Shown: in pieces, positions 1 to 11,600 of the stretch | How positions within the stretch are numbered: the stretch's first letter is position 1 | Layout of the letters: every line of letters begins with the position of its first letter | Assembly (NCBI GenBank): GCA_019321725.1 | Contig: CM033114.1 | Coordinates: forward strand, 20,167,797 to 20,231,796 | Length of the DNA stretch: 64,000 nt | DNA from: Paulownia fortunei | Lineage: Eukaryota > Streptophyta > Magnoliopsida > Lamiales > Paulowniaceae | Direction: 5' to 3' | Notes under the pieces: generated by a model | The model's database searches: none | The model's input: the letters and a program-made list of their open reading frames with translations, nothing else | Told to the model about the DNA's origin: nothing | Made by a program: the position numbers and the translations under genes

Positions 1-2727
1 TATTATTTTATATATAAAAACAAGCAGATTAAATATATTTTCTTAAAAATAAAAAATCAATTCAATTAGTCAAACTTTGTAACTGCACATTTTGACGCAT
101 TACCCAAGACATCAATATAGAAAATATTTCCATAGAATTAAATGAAAATGAATCTAAACATAGCTGAACTATTTTGGCTAGGAAATGAAAATTGGAATAG
201 ATTTTCAGAAATTGAACAGGTAAAAAACTTGACCATTTTCCGACCCAAATATTGCGGCCCAGTCCACTGAAGCCCATTAGTAAGGCCCAATTAATTAATG
301 GATTATGCATGTATGAGTTTCCAATTAATTAATTATATATTCATTTGCATTTGAGCCCAAATTATGAGCCCTCCGATTCAAACCCCAATAGTTATTGTGT
401 AGGAGACTTGTTTACTACGGGATAGAAATGCATATGGGGGTTTTATCCGGTAAATCGATGGAATCAAATTTTGAGAATTCGTAGTGAATTCGAATTGAAA
501 AATTTAATTTAATATTTAATTTATTATTTTTAAAAAAAATAATATTCGATTTGATTTTAATTTTTGATTTTGGTATATTGAACTGCACCGAATGTCAATT
601 TATAATTTTTACATATTTTTGTAAAGAATTTTTATATAATATTTTCACATTTATTGTTTATTTTTATAGTTTTTTTTATTTTTTTAACTCACAAGAAATA
701 AAAGAATTAATAATAAAAACAAAGAATACAATTATGATTTTATTATTTAAATTTTTTAACTATTTTGTTTACCAAATTATTGAATCGAAGAATAAAATAA
801 AAACAGTCAAACCAAGTTCGATATTCATTGTAGTATTTTGACGTAACGAAATTTTAATTTATCAAAATTTTAATTCAATTCGATTTAATTTGCGAATGAT
901 AACCGCATTAAAATTATTCAACGGATTAGAAATATTTTTCATTTTCAGTTTAAGCAAGTATAATTATCGATTACCTTATCCAAAAGAGTTTTCCATATAA
1001 GTTTGTTGAGAAACTAATTTTGATTTACATAAATACTTTAACTACTTGGTAATTATATATTTTAAAAAATTAATAAGTATTTCAATCATTTAGGTTATAA
1101 ACTTCTTTTTTTTTTCCACGCCTTGAAATGAGTAAAAAACTAGTTAATAAATAAATTTTTAAAAAGTTAATTCTTTAAATTTATTCTCCCTATTCTTATC
1201 TAGCCAAGCGTGTGCTTTTCATGGGAAATTTTAGCTCGGAGTTTTGTGAAATTGAAATTAATCACATGACAAATATAATAATACTTATTTAATAATTTGG
1301 ATATTTTATTATATTTTTATATAATATTTTATATTGCATATCACACATACACGTTACGTGTATATAATTAATTTTATATATACATATAAATAAATATATT
1401 ATATACATTGTGTATATAATTAATTTCATATGTACATATAAATAAATATGTTATATACTTAAGTGCATGTATGATATATAATTTAAGATACAATATAAAA
1501 ATTATAATAAAAGATTCAAATTGATATGTAATAACTAGTTAGCTCACGTCAAGTTCAATTCAAACAAAAAATACCCCTCACGAAAAAACAAAAACATCTC
1601 TTTTATAGTTTGATATTTTTTTTAGGAAATCATGATTAACGAGATCGTAGGCAATATTTTTATAATCGGACCGGTGATCAAATTGGTTTTGTTATCAATT
1701 AACGGTTCAACCGTCGATCGAACCGATCTAATAAAAATTGATTATATTTTTTTATTATATTATGCAAAATGATAATATAATAGACTAATTCTTATGTAAT
1801 ACATTTTAAACGTAAAATAAAATAAAATAATTAGTTAAAAAAATATCTAACAAAATATTGATAGTATTAATAAAGTACTTCTTAACAAACTATCTTAACT
1901 CATTTTTATTTTTTTTAATTTGATATTTTTTTTAGGAAAATACTGACTGATTTTATAATTTTTTTTCGAGTAACTCAAATCATAATCAACGGCGTTGATA
2001 GAAATTGTTTACCAAAAAATTCATTTTCTAATTTGACGTTGAAAATTTAGATATGCAACTATGTTAGTTAATGAATGCAAAGACAAGATTGGCACAACGT
2101 CCGGTCCCCATATGGCTTATGCACATGGAATTCAACTAACTTGATTTAAATAAGTTGATCCATATGCAATTCTCCCCTCATCTTTGACAATAATGATGAT
2201 ATACAATGAAAACAAATATCCTTTTTTTTTTTTGCCAAATAGTTATATATAACATCGGCTTAGTTATCCCTCAACTTCCAATTTAAATATTTGAAGGTTT
2301 TGTTTGGTTTCTCCTTTCAACATTCCGTTATAAATTATTTTGAAAGAATGAAATTAAAAAATATGTGAAAAATAAAAATATATTCGGAGGTTTTATTAAA
2401 AAAAAATAATTTCATATCAATATCGTTTTGTTGTGGTAATATAAATGTCATATTAATATTATACAATTATAATTAGTGGAGACATAACATTGTATATAAT
2501 TATTAAAATATTATAATAAATAATTAATATTTTGAGGGAAAAAAATCCTGCAAAATACATGTGATAAATACATTTTTTATTTTGAAAGAAGGAAAATCAG
2601 ATATAAAAAATGAAATCAAACTTTGTCTTTATTCTTCCAAAAATAAAATCAAGCATTTAATACATTTTTTTCCCTAACTACATTTTTAACTTCTGCAAAG
2701 TATTTTCAAAACATCATTACTACTACT

Positions 2728-2760
<33 letters not shown>

Positions 2761-2793
2761 TATATATGCTATGCATTTCAATTGTTATATATT

Positions 2794-2830
<37 letters not shown>
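2728..2830. repeat. Compound CATA / TA microsatellite
   Basis: A run of CATA repeats at about 2,730-2,752 passes into a short TA run. A second, purer TA run lies at about 2,798-2,830. It is a simple-sequence repeat in intergenic DNA with no gene nearby. Confidence 0.9.
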
Positions 2831-2835
<5 letters not shown>

Positions 2836-3323
2836 CATACCCAAATCATTACATCATTAAATATATGTAGTGTATATTTATATTTTTCAATCATTATATT
2901 ATTATAAATATATACACCATTACCCAAACAAAATTTTACCACATAACATCTACATAAATAAATCCAAATACAACTTCATTTAAAAATATACAAAATTAAT
3001 AATTTTTAAAATAAAATCAAACATACTACTCATTACTCAATACATTTTTTCGAAATACATTTTCAATAAAATAGTTTTTTCAAAATACTCTAAAACAAAA
3101 TCAAATAGAACCCAACCGAAATTCTTCCAACTTATACTGCATGACGAGTAGCAGGTATCGAAATTCTTTAGTGTATATCGAATATTAATTAGCCCATATA
3201 TATTCATAAACCCATAAATCTTTGAAGCCATTTTCTTTTCTTTTGCTCTCAATTATTAATCCATAAATTTATCAGTTTGCAAGCTCAACAATCCAACAAT
3301 TCAAAAACATAGAACAAAAAAAG

Positions 3324-3406
3324 CTGCTGCTGAATTTTGAGATTTAACGAGCGATCACTGTATTAGAAACCTGCTGCTAACTTTCGAAGTTTGGCGAACG
3401 ATCACT
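3324..3406 (+). repeat. Imperfect tandem duplication with 47-bp period
   Basis: Two adjacent, diverged copies begin with CTGCTGCT at about 3,324 and 3,371. Both run through a shared pattern ending in CGATCACT. They sit next to the GC-richer block that holds the small minus-strand reading frame at 3,524-3,661, so they may belong to the same old insertion. Confidence 0.55.
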
Positions 3407-3523
3407 TATGAGTTGGGCTTCGATAGGTCGCGGTTATTGCAATTTCATAATTTATATTTCGAAGCAAGTTGAACAGTCAGTTATAAAAAAAATAAAATTA
3501 TTGTTTTTGGTCCGTGTGTGTGA

Positions 3524-3661
3524 TTATCGAAAGGAGGAAGCATCTGCGGACAGCACAAGAACCATCCGCTGTCCAGTACGCGTGCCGGCAATAACTAGGA
3601 CGTGGTCTCCCACGACTTCTTTCTCTACGTTGCCCTTGTCTGAAATTCTTTCAATGACCAT
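3524..3661 (-). pseudogene. Possible captured gene fragment, 45-codon open frame
   Basis: On the minus strand an ATG at 3,661-3,659 opens a 45-codon frame ending in TAA at 3,526-3,524. The translated middle reads like part of a globular protein, with alternating hydrophobic strands around GDHVLVIAGTRTG and MVLVLSADAS. Base composition is clearly richer in G and C than the surrounding AT-rich DNA. I do not recognise the family. There is no signal peptide, no second exon that I can attach, and a stop lies a few codons upstream of the ATG. The best reading is a fragment of a real gene carried in by a transposon or left from a decayed gene. A chance frame is possible. Confidence 0.3.
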
Positions 3662-5499
3662 CCAACATTTGACTTATGCTCCATGTTTCTATCTTTCTAA
3701 TATGAATCAAGTAAAGTTTAAGATAGACACTCTTTAAGATAGACGCTTTTTTGTCTATATAGGACCATAAACAAAGTTTAATTTACTCTGTGTTAGAAAG
3801 AAAAAAAATATAAAAAAATATCAGCGCAGTCGTTTCAAATATATGACAAAATAAATTTTATTAGGTTATATTTGGATTTGAAGGAATAATTTCAAATAAA
3901 TACATATAAAATGAATTTAAAATGTATCACAATATCTAAAAAATAGCTCCAAATAAGAAAATAAATATTTGATAATTATTGTATCATTAAACAAATGAAA
4001 ACTTAGAGATATTGTCATTTCAATCCTATGCAATTTGCAAAATTATTGTGTTTGTTGCATTTTACATTCATTTCATAACAAGAAACGTTAATGACATTGT
4101 TTACCGATCGATAAAAATTAATTTCTAACTATATGTAAATATATGAGATTCGTATTCATTATTTTCAAATTTATAAAATGAAACGATACAACTTTCCTAC
4201 CACTACTTAATTCTGCAAATGCCAGCACAATCATATGAAGTAAAATGATCATACATCACACATTTATATATATTAAATGCAATATCTAACTTTTTGTTTT
4301 TTGGGACCAAAATGGAACAACCTATTATTGTATTCAAGTATCCCTACATCATTTAATTACTTTCTATTCAAGATCCCTACCTCGTTAATTACATTGTGGT
4401 CAACTTACATGCAGTAGAACGCCACACAATCTGTAACATAATCCACTTGTCAAGGAAACAAACACAAAGATGGATTGCTTCCGAGTTACATACACTGATC
4501 ATTTATTTTAACTTATATTGCATTTTATATATCATATTGTTGTGTTGTGGTTTTGTTTTAATGGGTATACCTTTAAATATATATATTTTTAAGTAATTGT
4601 AAATAATTCTCAAAAAATTAATTTTCAGTATACAAAATGAATTACTAAAATTCTAAATTTACACTATTTATAATTTTCTAGAGCAGACAAAAGATGAAAA
4701 ATATTTAGAAAGAAAGATCGAAAGTTCTCTCAAGGAAAGTTTTTAATTCATATGTTTAATTTATGTATCTTTTTATATTGTAAAACAAAAATTATTTACA
4801 AACTTTTAAATATTGACTACAAACGTCTTGTGATAAAAAGACTCATCTTCACTTTAAAATTTTAACTTTTTTAATTTTAAAATTAGGTAGATTCGAAAAT
4901 ACACCCGTTTGATCCCAGTGTCCTCTTTCCCTCATTTTTTTTCTTTTTATTTATTTCTCTCTTTCTTTCTTTCATAAAATTTAACTAGAAGATTTTCTTG
5001 ATTTTTCCTCATAATAAAAGGACATAAAACTTATCAAATTTATATATATTTATACATCAAGAAAAATTCACTCTAATTAACAATTAATGTGAAACAAATA
5101 TATATAAATAAAGACATTTTGTGAACACATACTTTTCAATACGAAATATTTTTTATATGTAAATATACTATTTTATACAACACATATAATATGCAAACTA
5201 TATATATAAATAATTATTTTTAAATATTTATTTAAAAAAATATTTTATACATTTGTATAGAATGGAGCATGCGGCACAAAATTACGGTAGCATATGATTC
5301 CAAATATGTAGTTCTAAGGAAATGAGACTGCAAAATTCCGAACTATTCAAAATTGACAAACTGTAAGTCCAATTGCAGAAACGCCAACTGCAGGCAAATC
5401 TTTTGTTTCAGGAACTCCCCCACGACACTCTGACCTCCTCTCTTAACAGTTGTTTATTACACTAAAATTACTGAATCTTCCCAATCACCTTCTGTCTCA

Positions 5500-5625
5500 T
5501 CCTCCTCCCACATCCCCCCCACCCCACCGCACCTACCGCCCCCCACCACTCCCCGGCCCGGCAAACATCCACATTGGTCTGCCTCCCAATTTTGAGAACT
5601 CTTGGCTTTTGAACTCTGCAAAAGA
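5500..5625 (+). promoter_or_regulatory. C-rich pyrimidine leader of ABCG copy 1
   Basis: Just upstream of the start codon lies a strongly C/T-biased stretch (about 5,460-5,580) with several C6-C8 runs. No ATG occurs between this stretch and the chosen start at 5,626. The second ABCG gene has a closely similar C-rich leader at about 20,780-20,900, so this is probably conserved 5' UTR or core-promoter DNA of the pair. No clear TATA box was found. Confidence 0.45.
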
Positions 5626-8600
5626 ATGAGCAGGAGGAAGCTGAGCTCATCCAAATTCACATTTGCTTTCTGTGTCTGTATTATTACATTCCTCCTCCTC
5701 CCATCCAGCTTCCTGCGGTTGGTGGAGTGCCAATTTGATGAGTTGAGTCCACCCCAGTTGCCAAGTCCCGCGTCTCTTGATTTCCTCACAGAAGTAGCTT
5801 ACAGCAGGCTCGAAAATCTCACCTCCGATATTCTCTCCAGTAAACTCGTCCAAGATTACAGCTTTTGCATTCAGAATCCGTAATCCCTTTTTCCATTTTC
5901 TGTTTCTTTGTTATGCTTTTCAAAAAACTTTGAGGGAAAAAAATAAAAATAAAAACAGATGAATGGGTTTGTTTGCTTTTCTTGGTCATTTTGAGGGATG
6001 GTTGTGTTTATTGAGTATTGGTACTAGAATAGTTTATTTATTTATTTTCTAATTTCTTTTTTAGGGAAGCTGAATGGAATACAGCTTTCAATTATTCTTC
6101 GGATATGAGTTTCTTGACTGCTTGCTTGGCCAGAACTGGAGGTAATGTGCCTTTCTCTGTTTGGTTTCAAGAAAAAGGAAGTTGATTTCGGAAACAGAAA
6201 AAGGTTTTGAGTTTAACTTCTCTAATTAATAAATTTAATTTATATTCTGTCAAATGCAAATTTTTTGATTGGACAAAGGTTATATGATATGAAGTTCAGC
6301 TGGTTGAAGACAAGATTGCAGGGGGATTATCCTATGTTTCTATGCTGTTATGAGACACTATGTTTCTTGTTAGTTGACCAAGTTTTAGTGAGATTCGATC
6401 TGAGTTTATAATTGGAAACAAAGGGAATTCGAAATGGATTCGATTCTGATTTTATGGAATTAAATTCATCATTTTAGTGAAGTGATAATGTCCTGATTAG
6501 TTTTCTAGTCAATCCCACCAAATAGCGATCCACTTTTTAGCTTTCTTACGAGTATTTTGTGCATGCTTATTAGTCTGTTCAGTGGTTACTTTTGCACTTC
6601 TATTTTCTGAAGCTCTTGCCCGTTCAATGGCAGATGTTACTCGACGATTATGTACCGCGGCAGAAGTTGCAGTTTACTTTGATAACTTGAAAAATGGGGG
6701 GAATTACCTGAAGCCTAACAGGAACTGTAATTCCTCCTATTGGGTTCCCGGTTGCGAGCCGGGATGGGCATGTAGCACTGATACTGAGGAGCCAGTTGAC
6801 CTAAAGAATTCTCATGATATACCTGCAAGAGGATCCGATTGCGATTCTTGCTGTGAGGGATTCTTCTGCCCATATGGTATCACTTGCATGATATGTAAGT
6901 CATTGAGAACCTTTTAGTTTTCATTTTGCTTTAACATTTTCTATCTTTCATTATACACACACATCCACACATACACTCACAGTCATCTCAATGCTGTTTC
7001 CTCCGAATCCATTTCACAGTTGTGATGACAAGGTTTTTGTCCTTTTTCCTTTCGATGCTCTCTCTTTGATGGGATGGGGTTTTGGGGGTGGCTTGGGCAT
7101 TGACAATGAAGAAGGTTCAGAACTGCTGGTAACTTGGGTACTGGATTAGCAAAAAAAACGTATAAAAATTCTAGGAGGTGGCAATTTCATAGGAACTTTT
7201 AAATTTTCCCCCCATCATGTGCATGGACCTATTACCATGGCTATTAGTAAACAAGGCTACCATGTTCTCAACATCTGATCAACTCCACCTAAGAAATATA
7301 GCTATAGCTCTAGTCAGATTTCTCATTGTATCAGAAATATAATAGGAGGAGAGATTACTTGTCATTTAGTTTAACATTTACAATTTGTTCAATTTAGTTT
7401 GCCACATCTTTTGCTATTTGTTTAATTATTACTGATGCTGCCAATGGTAAAAAGCTCACACAAACAATGTAAGTACTTTAATTATTCATTCTAAATAAGT
7501 CCATTTTACAAAAGAATACTAAACAACCTAAAATTCTATATATTGGCATGAACCCTGAGTGTCAAAGTCGATTACGTAACAAGTTCTATATGTTTTAATT
7601 CAAGTTGTTCTTTAGAAGTTCCTTCATGTGTTAGCATGAATTGATCTTTACCTTATCATTTAGGTTTCACTAAAAATAATCTAGGATTGCATAGAAGACT
7701 TCTCTTTTCTTTTTTTTTTTTTGGGGTGGGGTGGGGTTGTATGAATTTGTTTTCTAGGCATGATAGTGTACACTCAACTCTTGAGTGACTAGTTCTCATG
7801 TCAAATTTAGTCTTGCTTTGCCTGTGTTGCAAAGCAATGACGGTGCATGCAGATTTATTTTGAGCTAAATTCTCCCTCAATGGTATCTTGTGTTACCACA
7901 TATTCACCCTGACATACTCTTTTGAGCTACATCTGATCAGACATTCTATTTAATACAGTAGCTCAGATCTTATGGATACCCTGTAAGATGTTTCTTTTTG
8001 GTAAATAGGAATTCAGTTTACTCCAACTACTTCCAATCATATTTTTTCCCTAAAAACTAAAATTCCTATTTAGCAATGATTGCATTGCTAGTCTTGTCCA
8101 CCAAGGCAGTTTATTCTCGAAAGCACCATGAGGCCTCATCTTCTAAACCGTGAGTGAGTCCTTCCATTAAAAAAAAAAAAAACATATTAAGAAGTCAGGG
8201 CCGATCCTTGCTGCATTCCTAGGATAATTGAATATTGACTACATAGATGTAAGATGAAGGAACCAATTTAACTACTTCTGATCTATTCTCACTCCTTAAG
8301 TAAACTAGTAAGAGGAAATATCTAATTTCTACATTCCATCAATTAAAGGTTCTCAAGACTTAATCCTGGCGATCTATTTGTAGGCCTAGCCTAATTAACA
8401 AAAACACATGAGATTAGTGTATGACCTCAACATACATTTACTACTTGTTGGTAATCAATTAACAAAATTTGAGTGTAAGTACCTCAAATTGAAATCCTAA
8501 TAAGTCATGAATCCAAATACATCTACTGCATTCTGGGTCCTTATCTTAGATTCTCATGGGGTACTTCTTTTGTTGGTCATGGGCCCTCACCCACATCCTT

Positions 8601-11600
8601 GACAATGTCAACATAACCACTATTGTCTCATTTCTTTTCTGAGACCCTCTATAACATGTCTAGGAACTCCAACGTTTGCCTCTTTTAGATCAATGGAAAT
8701 CACATGAACATCTTACCATCCTTTCTATGACTCATTAGTCCTCTTATCAAAAAATTGGGTTCCATATTTGATCTCCTAGGCATCTTTCAGTCTCTTCCTC
8801 ATTGTGCTATTTCTTTTTCGATTCCCGTGCAGTGTGCAGTTAGCCTTGAGATATTATTCGGATCAAGAAATCCAATAACAATTGAAGACATCTTTAACCA
8901 TTTTCTTTGTGCTTTGTAGCCTGTCCATTGGGTTCCTACTGCCCACTTGCTACCCTCAACAAGAATACAAGCAGATGTGATCCGTGAGTTCGATTCTTTG
9001 TTATAATGCTTCTTTGATCTTTGTCCTTTCCCATCCTATGATCTGAATAACATATTAATTCATAGAACTCTTCAGATATGCTTACCAACTTCCAGCAGGA
9101 CAGCCAAATCATACGTGTGGTGGTGCAAATATGTGGGCAGATGCTCGCACAAACAGTGAGGTTTTCTGTTCTGCTGGTTCCTATTGTCCAACAAGTACCG
9201 AGAGAAGACCTTGTAGCAGTGGGTAGTGATTTTTCGTCCCAAAAACTCTGTTAAACTCTCTTTTAGTTTTTTTACTTTGGACCCACAAAGCTGCCCTTTA
9301 TCATCTCAATGCTAATGCTTCTCTTTTAAATTCTCAGGAATTACTGTCCAATGGGTTCTACGGAGGAGAAACGTAAGTTCCTCAATAAACTGAGTTAAAG
9401 TGTGCCATATCATTGTATTCTTCTCTTCACTGTGTTTAAAAACTTGTTTTGTTATGGATAAATAACAATTGGATATCTTACTTACCAGAGAAATTATCCC
9501 AACATTTTTCTGTCTTAAATGCTAAATTTACAGGATGCTTCAAGTTGACTACATGCGATTCCAAAACAGAAAGTCAAAATATTCATGCATATGGAGTTAT
9601 GCTTATTGTAAGTTGTTAAATTTGTAATGTTTACTACAAGAACTTGCTGGCATTCCTTTGGCTTTTTATCATGTTCCTCCTCTTCTTTGCGCATTTTCCT
9701 CTTCTTTTTTCTTTTCTGTCTATGTTGGTTTGAGGTTTCTATGACAGAGTTCCAGGTTCACATCAGAAGTACTTCTTTCAAATAAGCTCACTAGTATTTC
9801 ACGTATGACTAGTATACTGATGGCACTGCTAAAAAGTAGCAGCAAAGTTGTCAATGGTGATGATAATGCCACTGTGGGTTTCACTTTCATATTACTATGG
9901 GTATACTGTATTTCTCAAAGGCCTGTTTCATTATTCCAAATGTTAAATTTATGTCTGTACTTTGAATTAAACCCCTTGAAAGCTGCATTGCTATATACGT
10001 TTTGAGAACATCCCAATCAGTCCGACGTTCCGCACGAATTGAAAGAGCATTTTTCCTTCTATTTTCTTATGTATTGTATTGCTTTTTATATCTGCTGGGG
10101 TATCTGATGTTACCAACTGTTGTTGCAGGCTGCATTAAGTACTCTTCTGCTCATTATATACAACTGTTCTGACCAAATTCTTACTACACGAGAAAGAAGA
10201 TATGCCAAATTCAGGGAAGCAGCTGCAAGAACTGTGAGGGAGAAGACACAAGCACGTACAAGGTGGAAAACTGCAAAAGAAGCAGCTAAAAAGCATGCCA
10301 CTGAGTTACAGTATCAACTTTCTGGCAAATTTTCTAAGAAGACCCTCACAAATCCAGACCAAGTTAAAATTTTGAACCACACCGAAAGTGAAACAGCAGA
10401 TGATTTATGTCCATCTTCGTCACCTGTCTCCCAGCTATCAACCTCTGCATCTGAAAGAAAGAGAACAGAACCCAGCCATTATATGGATATGACATATGGA
10501 AAGGACGATGACTATAGTAGTTTTGAGGTTTTTGATTTGGAGTCTAGGAATAAAAATATCAAAAAGAAAATTTCAAAAGAAAAAGAGATTCATACTCATA
10601 GTCAGATTTTCAAGTATGCATACTCACAACTTGAGAAAGAGAAAGCTCAGCAGCAACAAAATAAGAATCTTACCTTCTCAGGAGTAATTTCGATGGCCAC
10701 AAACAAAGAAACCAGGAAAAGGCCTCTTATTGAGATTGCTTTCAGAGACCTAACTGTCACTCTGAAAGGCAAACATAAAAATCTTTTGAGGTCTGTCACT
10801 GGGAAGATAAGGCCTGGTCGCATTACGGCTATCATGGGCCCATCAGGAGCTGGGAAAACAACTTTTCTTTCTGCTCTGGCTGGAAAAGCAGTTGGATGCA
10901 TGGTTAATGGCATGATTTTAATTAACGCGAAGGCAGTTTCTATCCACTCCTACAGAAAAATCATTGGTTTTGTGCCACAAGATGATATTGTGCATGGAAA
11001 TTTGACTGTGGAGGAAAATCTATGGTTTAGTGCGAGGTGCAGGTATGTGATGTTTACTGCACATGTTGTAGATGCAATATCTTTAATTAAAGTTGAAAAG
11101 CATTACTGCAAACTCAATACCAAGCTCATGTCTGATTGTTGCATAAAGATTAACTAAACCTGGGCACACATGCTAAAACTATGGTATGATGACGAGGAGT
11201 CGTAAGGATCATAGTATGAGCTCTTCGTTCGGAATTATTTGCATACTTACTGTTTATTTGCAGAACAATGTGTTTGTTCTGGTACTTTTTGACTCAAAAG
11301 AGTTCAAAATATAGTTGTGTATTCTCACCACAATTACAAACTTAATTAGGAAGTGTGCTGTAGGCGTAGTCAACCTTGACATTGGAAACTTGATGGCGTT
11401 GTAAGACCTCGGATTTTGTTGCATGCCTATTTAGTTGGGTATTGAGAAGCCACTGAAAGTACTTATTATAAAATTTGGTAACAGTGAATCCATGATTTGA
11501 TACTGTTTTGACTCCCTCTTTCTCTAGATCGTTGTTGCTGCCTGCTCTTTATTTCTGTATATATTTACTGTGCCTTTTGCATGCTTATGTTAGTTATTAC

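Larger units (their letters stand above)
1..5500. other. AT-rich intergenic region upstream of the first ABCG gene
   Basis: No gene is supported here apart from a possible gene fragment near 3.6 kb, listed separately. The DNA is strongly AT-rich with many short A/T homopolymers and diverged copies of dispersed repeats. For example, the stretch near 1.65-1.8 kb has CGATCGAACC-type words like those seen again near 39.8-40.4 kb. Open frames at 62-310, 551-841 and 4,396-4,596 are low-complexity or lack any recognisable domain. I regard them as chance. Confidence 0.6.

Noticed and set aside
551..841. A 96-codon open frame near the left end
   Set aside because: It is Phe/Ile/Tyr/Lys-rich, driven by AT-rich DNA, and has no domain or upstream signals.
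5602..5625. An earlier TTG start for ABCG copy 1
   Set aside because: Nuclear plant genes start at ATG. The ATG at 5,626 gives a normal signal peptide and aligns with the start of copy 2.
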